The notes under the pieces: model-generated | Told to the model about the DNA's origin: nothing | Database searches by the model: none | What the model saw: only the letters and a program-made list of their open reading frames with translations | Made by a program: the position numbers and the translations under genes | Assembly: GCF_964186585.1 (NCBI RefSeq) | Contig: NZ_OZ075067.1 | Span: 868,001-932,000 of the forward strand | Length of the DNA: 64,000 nt | Direction: 5' to 3' | Source: Microbacterium sp. MM2322 | Lineage (GTDB): Bacteria; Actinomycetota; Actinomycetes; Actinomycetales; Microbacteriaceae | Shown here: piece by piece, positions 1-9,515 of the stretch | How the letters are laid out: each line of letters starts with the position of its first letter | Numbering within the stretch: the first letter of the stretch is position 1

Positions 1-5
1 AGGGC

Positions 6-986
6 ATGACCAGCACACGCGTCTCATCGCCCCTGCTTCTGCGCACCGCGGTCGTCTTCGCGGGTGCCGCCTTGCTGACCGGATGTGCCGCCGGCGTGCC
101 CGCGGCATCCGCCCGCAGCACCCCGCCGGATTCACCCGCCGCCGTCGCCGCATCGGAGGCGACCGGTGGTTCGACCGTGGGTCGCGGGGACACCGCGACG
201 GAACAGGCAAATTTGGCCGTTGTGACGCGGCTGTTCTCCGTCGCGTTCGACGATCCCGATTCCGCGGAGGCGCAGGCGGCGGCCGCGACGAGTATCGCGA
301 AGGATGCCGTCGCCCACGGAACCGGCTCCGCGGCCGGACCCGCGGGCCTGCTCGCCCAGTTCGCGGCGGATCACCAGCGAGTCACGGGTGCGCAGATGGT
401 CACCAAGCACACGGCGGCGGACGGGGACCTCGTCGCGATCCACTACCAGATCACCGCCGACCCCTCGGATGAACGAACGGGGGAGGCTGCGGCCGACGTG
501 TTCCGCCTGTCGAGGGGCAAGATCGTCGAACGCTGGACCTTCGACCAGCCGGTCCCGCGGGGAAAGGCCGCGAGCGGCAACACGAACACGATGTTCAGTG
601 ACCTCTACACGCCGGCGAAGCCGTCACCGGCGCCGACCGAGGCTCAGGAGGAGAAGAACCGGGTCTTCGCGGTGAACGCGTACGACACTCTGTTCCGCGA
701 CCGAGATGTCAGCATCCTGGATCGAGCGTTCGACCCGGCTTACCTCCAACACAACCCGGTCGCACCGAACGGGACGGCGGCTCTCAAGGGCTTCTTCAGC
801 GGCGGAGCGTCCTTCCCGGCGATGGAATCGACCGTCTCTCTCGCCGACGGTGACCTCGTGTGGACGCTGTCCCAAGCCGAGGGCGCGAAAGCGGACGACC
901 CGTACAGCGCCCTCGACATCTTCCGTGTCGACGGGGGCCTCATCCGCGAACACTGGGATGTGGTCCCCGCCACCCCGGCGAGCTGA
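6..986 (+). CDS. Secreted lipoprotein with two SnoaL-like (NTF2-fold) domains
   Basis: A 326-residue protein with a lipoprotein signal: hydrophobic residues 10-24 end in the lipobox LTGC, so Cys27 is the likely lipidated residue. After a Ser/Pro/Ala-rich linker come two SnoaL-like NTF2-fold units, about residues 60-185 and 215-322. Both share the pattern of a short helical start, a D/G-rich turn and a late 'D-x-F-R-x-x-x-G-x-I-x-E-x-W' strand (DVFRLSRGKIVERW and DIFRVDGGLIREHW). SnoaL-like proteins bind or isomerise small polyketide-type ligands, but many are uncharacterised and I cannot name a substrate. The ATG at 6 is the first possible start inside the window; the ribosome site would lie at the edge. 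It converges on acs with a 5-bp gap. Confidence 0.8.
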   Translation: MTSTRVSSPLLLRTAVVFAGAALLTGCAAGVPAASARSTPPDSPAAVAASEATGGSTVGRGDTATEQANLAVVTRLFSVAFDDPDSAEAQAAAATSIAKDAVAHGTGSAAGPAGLLAQFAADHQRVTGAQMVTKHTAADGDLVAIHYQITADPSDERTGEAAADVFRLSRGKIVERWTFDQPVPRGKAASGNTNTMFSDLYTPAKPSPAPTEAQEEKNRVFAVNAYDTLFRDRDVSILDRAFDPAYLQHNPVAPNGTAALKGFFSGGASFPAMESTVSLADGDLVWTLSQAEGAKADDPYSALDIFRVDGGLIREHWDVVPATPAS

Positions 987-991
987 GCGAC

Positions 992-2962
<1,971 letters not shown>

Positions 2963-3104
2963 GCGGCGCTCCTTTGCGTCAGGCCTCCGTGGCCGTGTGC
3001 GGCGATGCGGCAACTCTAGATTTTTCGGCAGCGGCCCGACTACCTCCGATAGTGGGTGCGGCGACCGAAGAGCGCAACGGGCACTCGGGCGCGACGGATG
3101 AGCG

Positions 3105-3110
3105 TAAGAT
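3105..3110 (+). promoter_or_regulatory. Putative -10 box of the 6C RNA
   Basis: TAAGAT, a good TANNNT -10 hexamer, lies 6-7 nt before the inferred 5' end of the 6C RNA. A convincing -35 box is not visible, so the transcription start near 3116 is an estimate. Confidence 0.4.
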
Positions 3111-3115
3111 CGTTA

Positions 3116-3217
3116 CCGCCCGAACATCGATTCGGCTTCGCGGTCGCGCTGATCCCCCCTGAAGCGCGATCGCGTGGGCGGCACCCTTTCCCCCAATGGG
3201 TGCCGCCCTCCTCTTTT
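3116..3217 (+). ncRNA. 6C small RNA
   Basis: Two consecutive stem-loops with C-rich loops, the hallmark of the actinobacterial 6C RNA (Rfam 6C family). Hairpin 1 (3142-3171) is a 9-bp stem, GGTCGCGCT pairing with AGCGCGATC (one G-U), enclosing a loop with six consecutive C (3154-3159). Hairpin 2 (3176-3208) is a perfect 11-bp stem, GGGCGGCACCC/GGGTGCCGCCC, with five C in its loop, followed by a T-rich run: it doubles as the terminator. The position between acs and the tad operon matches the mycobacterial 6C (B11) RNA near Rv3660c-Rv3661. In mycobacteria the C-rich loops are reported to pair with G-rich ribosome sites of mRNAs. The 5' end is inferred from a -10 box. Confidence 0.8.
3176..3217 (+). 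terminator. Intrinsic terminator of the 6C RNA
   Basis: Perfect 11-bp inverted repeat (3176-3186 with 3198-3208), 11-nt loop, then TCCTCTTTT. The only transcript it could end on this strand is the 6C RNA, since acs runs the other way. Confidence 0.8.
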
Positions 3218-3313
3218 ATCCGACGCCCCGTCGTCGTTTCCTGCACACGCGCAGCTGCCGCCCGGTCATTCACCGTGGGCGTTCCGGCGGGGCCGTCGAT
3301 CCGACGCCCCACC

Positions 3314-3319
3314 TAGCGT
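3314..3319 (+). promoter_or_regulatory. -10 box of a leaderless tad operon promoter
   Basis: TAGCGT followed by 7 nt and then the ATG of the tadA-like gene at 3327. There is no Shine-Dalgarno sequence in between, so transcription probably starts at the A of the start codon. The -35 region is weak. Confidence 0.45.
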
Positions 3320-3326
3320 CGTGGGC

Positions 3327-4316
3327 ATGTCGCACCCGTTCATCGTCGCCCCTCGAGGCGGAGCCACCGCCGCCGCGCCGCGAGCGGTGCCGCGGCATCC
3401 CGTGGTGTCACCTCTCCGTCGGTACCTCGCCGATCCCGCCGTGACGGATGTCTTCGTGAACGGTACCGAGGGGTTGTACGTCGACCGCGGCGGTGGCGCG
3501 GAGCGCGTGGCGGAGTGGACGCTCGGCGAAGAGGCCGTGCGTGAGCTCGCGGTCGGACTCATCGCGCTCGGCGGGCGCCACCTCGACGACGCCACCCCGT
3601 GTGCCGACGTGCGGTGGGAGCACGGCGTGCGTGTTCACGCGGTCCTTCCGCCGATCTCGTGCACGGGAGCGACGATCTCCATCCGGCTGCCGGGGACGGG
3701 GATGCCCGATCTCGACGACCTCGGCCGCCGCGGCGCGTTCGACGCGGCCATGGGCGCCCGGCTCGAAAGGCTCGTCGACGAACGCGCGAACGTGCTCGTG
3801 ACGGGGGCGACCGGAGCGGGGAAGACCACCCTGCTCGCAGCCCTCCTCGGTCGCGTCCCGGTGTCGGAGCGGATCGTGACGATCGAGGACGTCGCCGAGC
3901 TCCGTATCGCCCACCCGCATCACGTCCGGCTGGAAGCGCGTCAGGCGAACCTCGAGGGGGTCGGCGCGATCGCGCTCGGGCGACTCCTCCGGGAAGCGTT
4001 GCGGATGCGACCGGATCGCCTCGTGGTGGGGGAGTGTCGAGGTGAGGAAGTCCGCGAACTTCTCACCGCGCTCAACACCGGCCATGACGGCGGCGCGGGA
4101 ACGGTGCACGCCAGTGGCCTCGCCGACGTTCCGGCGCGACTCGAGGCTCTCGGCGCACTCGCCGGAATGGACGACCGTGCCCTCGCCCGCCAGACCGCCA
4201 GCGCCATCGGTGCCGTCGTCCACATCGAACGCGGTCGCGACGGTGTTCGCCGGGTCACCGGGATCGCGCGTCCCGTCGTGCGGGACGACCGACTCGGTAT
4301 CGAGGTGGTCGCGTGA
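3327..4316 (+). CDS. tadA: TadA/CpaF-type secretion ATPase
   Basis: A 329-residue type II/IV secretion ATPase that would power assembly of a Flp/tad pilus at the cytoplasmic membrane. It carries the Walker A GATGAGKTT (Lys166), an aspartate-box segment EDVAELRI, the Walker B-like RPDRLVVGECRG and the His-box region TGHDGGAGTVHASG. The start MSHPFIV at 3327 is preferred over an upstream in-frame ATG because the longer N-terminus is low-complexity and the 3314-3319 -10 box fits a leaderless start here; a GTG two codons upstream is an alternative. First gene of a tight operon; its stop overlaps the next start (GTGA). It resembles mycobacterial Rv3659c in context. No septum-site/CpaE-like gene precedes it, unlike in mycobacteria. 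Confidence 0.88.
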   Translation: MSHPFIVAPRGGATAAAPRAVPRHPVVSPLRRYLADPAVTDVFVNGTEGLYVDRGGGAERVAEWTLGEEAVRELAVGLIALGGRHLDDATPCADVRWEHGVRVHAVLPPISCTGATISIRLPGTGMPDLDDLGRRGAFDAAMGARLERLVDERANVLVTGATGAGKTTLLAALLGRVPVSERIVTIEDVAELRIAHPHHVRLEARQANLEGVGAIALGRLLREALRMRPDRLVVGECRGEEVRELLTALNTGHDGGAGTVHASGLADVPARLEALGALAGMDDRALARQTASAIGAVVHIERGRDGVRRVTGIARPVVRDDRLGIEVVA

Positions 4317-5206
4317 GGTTACGCAGACGTACGGATGCCGCTCCGCCCCCGGACGCGGCAGCGGTCGCCACGGTCGTGCAGCGCCTCGCTGTGCTGCTGC
4401 AGGCCGGTATCGCACCGACCGCAGCGTGGCGGCATCTGGCTGACGCCGGGGACGACACCGCGGCGGCCGTCTGCGAACGACTGGATGCCGGGGGCACGGC
4501 AGCTTCGGCGCTTACCGACCGGGGCGGCGCGTGGCAGCAGATCGGGGTGGCGTGGCAGGTGGCGAGCGTCGTCGGCGCACCGCTCGCCGTGAGCCTGAGA
4601 GGCCTGGCCGAGGCGCTCCGCGACGCGCACCAGGCGCGCGACGACGTCCGCACGGCGCTCGCCGAGCCTCAGACGACAGCACGATTGATCGCCTGGCTTC
4701 CGTTGGTGGCCCTCGGTCTGGGCGCCGCGCTCGGGTTCGACCCGTTCTCCGCTCTGGCGACGCCGGCCGGGGCTGTCTGCCTCATCGCCGGCGGACTCCT
4801 GATGCTGGCGACTCACCGCTGGACCCGCGCCCTCGTCGCCCGTGCGCAACCGGGGCAGGAGATCCCCGGGCTCGACGCCGAAGTGATCGCCATCGCCCTG
4901 TCGGGCGGCGTATCCATCCCCCGGGCACTCGATGTCGTCTCCACAGCGTCCGGGATCGAGCCCACTGCCGGGACGACCTCGGTCCTCGCGCTCTCCCGTT
5001 CCGCCGGTGCGCCTGCCGTCGAACTGCTGCGAGCGGATGCCGCGGCCCGGCGCCAGGCAGCGCGGACAGAGGGGCGGCTCCGGGCCGCATCCCTCTCCGG
5101 GCGCCTCCTGCTTCCGCTGGGGGTCTGCACCCTCCCGGCGTTTCTGCTGCTCGGAGTCGGACCGATGTTGCTCTCGGTCCTCACCACCACCCCGCTCACG
5201 CTGTGA
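4313..5206 (+). CDS. Type II secretion F-family membrane protein (TadB/TadC-like, apparently fused)
   Basis: A 297-residue inner-membrane platform protein of the tad apparatus. Residues about 15-110 are a cytoplasmic T2SSF-like helical domain. Hydrophobic segments follow near 125-140 and 150-165, then a second T2SSF-like helical region (about 180-265, with GGVSIPRALDVV and a RxEGRLRAASLSGRLLLPLG stretch) and a final membrane segment near 268-292. Mycobacteria split this into two genes (Rv3658c TadB-like, Rv3657c TadC-like); here one reading frame seems to cover both. It starts with GTG overlapping the tadA stop by 4 nt, implying translational coupling. Confidence 0.75.
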   Translation: MRLRRRTDAAPPPDAAAVATVVQRLAVLLQAGIAPTAAWRHLADAGDDTAAAVCERLDAGGTAASALTDRGGAWQQIGVAWQVASVVGAPLAVSLRGLAEALRDAHQARDDVRTALAEPQTTARLIAWLPLVALGLGAALGFDPFSALATPAGAVCLIAGGLLMLATHRWTRALVARAQPGQEIPGLDAEVIAIALSGGVSIPRALDVVSTASGIEPTAGTTSVLALSRSAGAPAVELLRADAAARRQAARTEGRLRAASLSGRLLLPLGVCTLPAFLLLGVGPMLLSVLTTTPLTL

Positions 5207-5247
5207 GCCCAGACGTGCCCACCATTCCCAACCCATCGGAGGAGATC

Positions 5248-5451
5248 ATGACAACCCACGACCTGCCCACGCTGACCCGCCGCCGCGCGGCGGAGCTGTT
5301 CGCCGACGAGTCCGGCGCCGCGACCGCGGAGTACGCCATCGCGACGATGGCCGCCGTGGCCTTCGCTGGACTCCTGGTGATCATCATGCGCTCGGACGAG
5401 GTGCGCGGCATCCTCACCGACCTGGTCCGGCGCGCCCTCACCGTCTCATGA
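5248..5451 (+). CDS. Flp-type pilin, DUF4244 family
   Basis: A 67-residue small pilin. A short basic leader (LTRRRAAELFADE) is followed by SGAATAEYAIATMAAVAFAG, with the class III/Flp pilin pattern of a small residue before a Glu-Tyr pair and then a hydrophobic helix. It would be the structural subunit of the pilus, processed by a prepilin peptidase; none is encoded in this locus. The ATG at 5248 has GGAGG at about 5238-5242 as ribosome site. The gene lies 41 bp after the TadB/C-like gene and its stop overlaps the next ATG (ATGA). Confidence 0.8.
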   Translation: MTTHDLPTLTRRRAAELFADESGAATAEYAIATMAAVAFAGLLVIIMRSDEVRGILTDLVRRALTVS

Positions 5452-5786
5452 GGCGGGACGAGCGGGGATCGGTCGCGGCGGAGTTCGCCGTGACGGTCCC
5501 CGCCGTCGTCCTCGTGATCGTCCTTGCGGTCTCGGCGCTCTCGGTGGGAGGGCGGCAGGTGCGGCTCGAACATGCCGCCGCGCAGGCTGCGCGGCTCGCG
5601 GCGCGTGAGGAGCCCGCCGATCGGGTGCGCGCAGCGGCCACCGCGCTCGCCGCGGGGGCGTCGGTGACGACGCGACGCGACGGTGATCTGGTGTGCGCCG
5701 ACCTGGTTGCGGCGGCCGGCGTTCCGCTGCCGCTTCCCGAACTCCGCGCGTCGTCGTGCGCGCTCACCGCACCGGAGGTCGGCTGA
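5448..5786 (+). CDS. TadE-like pseudopilin
   Basis: A 112-residue protein starting MRRDERGSVAAEFAVTVPAV: a short charged leader, then the Gly-Ser-x-x-x-Glu-Phe pattern of TadE pseudopilins and one long hydrophobic helix (residues 9-30). A soluble Ala-rich domain with two Cys (VCADL and SSCALT), probably a disulfide, follows. It corresponds in place to mycobacterial Rv3655c. ATGA overlaps with both the pilin gene and the next gene indicate one polycistron. Confidence 0.75.
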   Translation: MRRDERGSVAAEFAVTVPAVVLVIVLAVSALSVGGRQVRLEHAAAQAARLAAREEPADRVRAAATALAAGASVTTRRDGDLVCADLVAAAGVPLPLPELRASSCALTAPEVG

Positions 5787-6112
5787 TGGCGGGTTCGGCG
5801 ACGACGGTCGGGGTTCTCGCCGTCACGGCCACGCTCGCGGTCGGCTTCGTCGCGGCCGGGGCTGCCGCGGCCTCCTCGGCTCGGGCGGCCGGAGCCGCCG
5901 ACGCCGCGGCGCTCGCGGCAGCAGACACGGCGTCGGGCCTCGTGGCGGGGGAGCCGTGTGCTCAGGCGGCGGACGTGGCAGGGCGTGTCGGCGCGTCGCT
6001 CACCGCGTGTCGCATCGAGGGTCTCATCGCCACGGTCGAGGTCTCCCTCGACGTCGGCCCCCTGGCCGCGCGGGCGCGCGCTCGCGCGGGGCCTCCGCCG
6101 GGGGCGCCCTGA
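5786..6112 (+). CDS. TadE-like protein of the Rv3654c type (secreted/membrane)
   Basis: A 108-residue protein with one N-terminal hydrophobic helix (residues 6-29) followed by an Ala-rich region, AGAADAAALAAADTASG, and two Cys (EPCAQ, TACRI) that could form a disulfide. This is the arrangement of the Rv3654c-like protein that ends the mycobacterial tad operon; the pattern 'GAADAAALAAA' is shared by that family. It starts at an ATG overlapping the upstream stop (TGATG) and is the last gene of the operon. The exact role is unknown. Confidence 0.68.
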   Translation: MAGSATTVGVLAVTATLAVGFVAAGAAAASSARAAGAADAAALAAADTASGLVAGEPCAQAADVAGRVGASLTACRIEGLIATVEVSLDVGPLAARARARAGPPPGAP

Positions 6113-6189
6113 CCGGCACCGGGGCGAGGGCTCTCAGCGTGCTCTTGACAACTCGGTGTGTATGGTGTGCAACGAAGAAAGGACGCCAC

Positions 6190-8853
6190 GTGGCACAGGG
6201 CAAGAAGCTCGTCATCGTCGAGTCGCCGACGAAGATGCGCTCCATCCAGGGATACCTGGGTGATGGATACGAAGTCATGAGTTCGGTCGGGCACATCCGC
6301 GATCTCGCCGACAAGAAGGACATCCCCGCGGAGCTGAAGAAGACCTCCGTCGGGAAGTACTCCATCGACATCGAGAACGACTTCACCCCTCTTTATGTGG
6401 AGAGCGATCGAGGGAAGAAGACGGTCTCCGAGCTCAAGCGCGCTCTGAAGAACGCCGACGAACTCCTGCTCGCCACTGATGAGGACCGCGAAGGCGAAGC
6501 CATCGCGTGGCACCTCCTCGAGACCCTGAAGCCGAAGGTCCCCGTCAAGCGGATGGTCTTCCACGAGATCACGAAGGACGCCATCCAGGCCGCGGTGAAG
6601 AACACCCGCGAACTCGACCACGCCCTCGTGGACGCGCAGGAGACCCGTCGCATCCTCGACCGCCTCTACGGGTGGGACGTCTCCGACGTCACGCGCCGCA
6701 AGGTCGGCCAGGGCACCAGCGCCGGCCGCGTGCAGTCCGCCGCGACCCGCATGGTCGTCGAGCGTGAGCGCGAGCGCATGGCGTTCGTCTCCGCCTCGTA
6801 CTGGGACGTCGACTCGACCGCGGTCAAGGGAACGGATGCGTTCGCCATCCGCCTCGCCCGCCTCGACGGCGCACCCCTCGCCCGCGGCACCGACTTCGAC
6901 GACACCGGCTCGCTCAAGAAGGCCGTCGTGGTCCTCACCGAAGAGCAGGCCCGCGAGCTCGCCGCCGCGCTCGAGGCGTCGGCTGCGGCATCCGTCGTCA
7001 GCGTCGAGGCCAAGCCCGGCACGCGCAGCCCCAAGCCGCCCTTCACCACCTCGACCCTCCAGCAGGAGGCCGGTCGCAAGCTCTCGATGAGCGCCAAGCA
7101 CGCCATGGGCGTCGCGCAGCGGCTCTACGAAAAGGGCTACATCACGTACATGCGTACCGACTCGACCGCGCTGTCGGCGCAGGCGGTCACTGCGGCACGC
7201 ACGCAGGCGGTCGCCCTCTACGGCGACAAGGCCGTGCCGGCCAACCCGCGCAGCTACCGCAACAACGCGAAGAACGCGCAGGAAGCGCACGAGGCGATCC
7301 GTCCTTCGGGCGAGCACTTCCGGACTCCGCAGGAAGTCACCTCCGGACTCGACCGCGACGAGCTGCGTCTGTACGACCTCATCTGGAAGCGCACCGTCGC
7401 CAGCCAGATGGCCGATGCGAAGTACGAGACCACGACCGTCACGATCGACGCGGATGCCGCCGGTAAGACGGCGACGTTCACGGCATCCGGCACCGTCTAC
7501 ACCTTCAAGGGCTTCCTCGAGGCCTACGAAGAGGGCCGCGACGAGAAGCGCAGCGACAACGACCGCGCCGACGAGCAGGCGTTGCCCGCGCTCGCGGTCG
7601 GCGACGCCCTCCGGCTGACCGACGTCGAGCCGAAGGGTCACGCGACCAGCCCGAAGCCCCGCTACACCGAGGCATCCCTCGTGAAGGCGCTGGAGGAGCA
7701 CGGCATCGGTCGCCCGTCGACCTTCGCGAGCATCATCGATGTGATCCTCGACCGCGGGTACGTCTCGAAGCGCGGTCAGGCGCTCGTGCCCAGCTGGCTC
7801 GCCTTCAGCATCGTGCGCCTGCTTGAAGAGCACTTCGCCGACCTGGTCGACTACGACTTCACCGCCGCCCTCGAGGACGACCTCGATTCGATCGCCCGCG
7901 GGGAGCAGAACCGGGCAGCCTGGCTGCGCGAGTTCTACTTCGGGTCGGAAGGCCATGTGGGCCTCCGCAACATCGTCGACAACCTCGGTGACATCGACGC
8001 CCGCGAGATCAACTCGACGAAGATCGGCGACGTCGCGGTCCTCCGCTTCGGTCGCTACGGTCCGTACCTCGAAGTCGTCGGCGACGACCCCGAGACGCCG
8101 CGTCGCATCAACGTTCCCGAGGACCTCGCACCCGACGAGCTCACCCCCGCAAAGGCGCGCGAACTGATCGACGCGCCCGTCGGCGGTGATCGCGTGCTCG
8201 GCCAGAATCCCGAGACCGGCCGCGATGTCGTCATCAAGGACGGCCGGTTCGGGCCGTATCTCGAAGAGGTGCTCCCCGAAGAGGAGGCGCCCGCCGAGGA
8301 CGTCAAGCCGAAGCGCGGTGCGAAGAAGGTCGTCGCCCCGAAGCCCAAGCGCGCCTCGCTGTTCAAGAGCATGTCGCCCGAGACGATCGACCTCGACACC
8401 GCGCTGAAGCTCCTGTCGCTGCCTCGCGAAGTGGGGGCGGACCCGGAGTCGGGAACCGTCATCACGGCGCAAAACGGTCCCTACGGCCCGTACATCAAGA
8501 AGGGCACCGACTCGCGGAGCATCGAGAGCGAGGACATGATCTTCGACATCACCCTCGAACAGGCGCTCGAGATCTACTCGCAGCCGAAGTACGCGAACCG
8601 TGCCGCGACCTCGATCAAGGAATTCGAGCCCGATCCGGTCAGCGGCAAGCCGATCCGCATCAAAGACGGCCGGTTCGGTGCCTACGTCACCGATGGCACG
8701 ACGAACGTGACGATCCCGCGCGGCCAGACCGCCGACGACATCACGTTCGAGGTCGCCGTGCAGATGCTCGCCGACAAGCGTGCGAAGGGGCCCGCGCCCA
8801 AGCGCACGACCCGCAAGCCCGCGGCGCGTAAGCCGGCGGCGAAGAAGAAGTGA
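6190..8853 (+). CDS. topA: DNA topoisomerase I (type IA)
   Basis: An 887-residue type IA topoisomerase that relaxes negative supercoils by cutting one strand through a 5'-phosphotyrosine. Toprim domain: KLVIVESPTK at the N-terminus and DEDREGEAIAWH. Catalytic tyrosine: Tyr320 in YITYMRTDST. The HGIGRPSTFA motif is also present. The C-terminal third has repeated topoisomerase C-terminal modules, seen as GRYGPYLE, GRFGPYLEE, NGPYGPYIK and GRFGAYV, then a Lys/Ala/Pro tail that probably helps DNA binding, as in other actinobacteria. The GTG at 6190 follows a GAAAGGA ribosome site. A TTGACA hexamer at 6145-6150 suggests a promoter in the 77-bp gap. It overlaps tmk by 4 nt. Confidence 0.97.
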   Translation: MAQGKKLVIVESPTKMRSIQGYLGDGYEVMSSVGHIRDLADKKDIPAELKKTSVGKYSIDIENDFTPLYVESDRGKKTVSELKRALKNADELLLATDEDREGEAIAWHLLETLKPKVPVKRMVFHEITKDAIQAAVKNTRELDHALVDAQETRRILDRLYGWDVSDVTRRKVGQGTSAGRVQSAATRMVVERERERMAFVSASYWDVDSTAVKGTDAFAIRLARLDGAPLARGTDFDDTGSLKKAVVVLTEEQARELAAALEASAAASVVSVEAKPGTRSPKPPFTTSTLQQEAGRKLSMSAKHAMGVAQRLYEKGYITYMRTDSTALSAQAVTAARTQAVALYGDKAVPANPRSYRNNAKNAQEAHEAIRPSGEHFRTPQEVTSGLDRDELRLYDLIWKRTVASQMADAKYETTTVTIDADAAGKTATFTASGTVYTFKGFLEAYEEGRDEKRSDNDRADEQALPALAVGDALRLTDVEPKGHATSPKPRYTEASLVKALEEHGIGRPSTFASIIDVILDRGYVSKRGQALVPSWLAFSIVRLLEEHFADLVDYDFTAALEDDLDSIARGEQNRAAWLREFYFGSEGHVGLRNIVDNLGDIDAREINSTKIGDVAVLRFGRYGPYLEVVGDDPETPRRINVPEDLAPDELTPAKARELIDAPVGGDRVLGQNPETGRDVVIKDGRFGPYLEEVLPEEEAPAEDVKPKRGAKKVVAPKPKRASLFKSMSPETIDLDTALKLLSLPREVGADPESGTVITAQNGPYGPYIKKGTDSRSIESEDMIFDITLEQALEIYSQPKYANRAATSIKEFEPDPVSGKPIRIKDGRFGAYVTDGTTNVTIPRGQTADDITFEVAVQMLADKRAKGPAPKRTTRKPAARKPAAKKK

Positions 8854-9485
8854 CCTCCGGGCTCTGGATCACCCTCGAGGGTGGCGACGGGTCGGGCAAG
8901 ACGACGCAGGCGGCCCTGCTGGAGCAGTGGCTCCGAGAGCAGGGCCGCAGCGTCGTCCGCACGCGCGAGCCAGGGGGCACCGACGTCGGCGTTCTGATCC
9001 GCGACATCGTCCTGCACCACCGGGGAGACATCGCGCCGCGCGCCGAGGCCCTGCTGTACGCGGCCGACCGCGCGCATCACGTCGCGACCCTCGTGCGTCC
9101 GGCCATTGCGCGCGGTGACGTGGTCATCCAGGACCGCTACCTCGACAGCTCCGTCGCGTACCAGGGCGCCGGACGTGTGCTCGACGGCGACCAGATCCGC
9201 GACCTCTCGCTCTGGGCTGCGGAAGGCGCTCTTCCCGACGTCACCGTCCTTCTCGACGTCGACCCGGCGACCGCGCGGCAGCGGCTGGATGCCGCCGAAA
9301 AGCCGTTCGACCGGCTCGAGGCCGAGAAGGGCGCGTTCCACGAACGGGTGCGCGCCGCGTTCCTCGCGCTGGCCGACGCCGAGCCCGAGCGTTTCCTCGT
9401 CGTCGACGCGACCCAGCCGGTCGAGGCCATCGCCGAGGCGATCCGAACGCGAGTCGCCGAACGCCTGTCCACACCCTCGTCCTGA
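8850..9485 (+). CDS. tmk: Thymidylate kinase
   Basis: A 211-residue kinase converting dTMP to dTDP in nucleotide biosynthesis. It has the P-loop EGGDGSGKTTQ at the N-terminus, the TMP-binding TREPGGTDVG motif, and DRYLDSSVAYQGAGR of the family. Length is normal (about 210). The GTG start overlaps the topA stop by 4 nt, suggesting coupled translation. Confidence 0.95.
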   Translation: MTSGLWITLEGGDGSGKTTQAALLEQWLREQGRSVVRTREPGGTDVGVLIRDIVLHHRGDIAPRAEALLYAADRAHHVATLVRPAIARGDVVIQDRYLDSSVAYQGAGRVLDGDQIRDLSLWAAEGALPDVTVLLDVDPATARQRLDAAEKPFDRLEAEKGAFHERVRAAFLALADAEPERFLVVDATQPVEAIAEAIRTRVAERLSTPSS

Positions 9486-9502
9486 GGGTCGCCGGCACCT
9501 CG

Positions 9503-9508
9503 TAGGCT
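9503..9508 (+). promoter_or_regulatory. -10 box for leaderless holB transcription
   Basis: TAGGCT lies 7 nt before the holB ATG at 9516, with no ribosome site between them. An internal promoter in the topA-tmk-holB string would allow separate holB expression. Confidence 0.4.
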
Positions 9509-9515
9509 GAACGGC

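Noticed and set aside
5683..6189. Upstream extension of the topA reading frame
   Set aside because: The extension overlaps the TadE-like genes in another frame and lacks topoisomerase homology; GTG 6190 has a ribosome site and the conserved N-terminus.
5962..8472. 836-codon open frame opposite topA
   Set aside because: Antisense shadow of topA; no recognisable family and biased composition.
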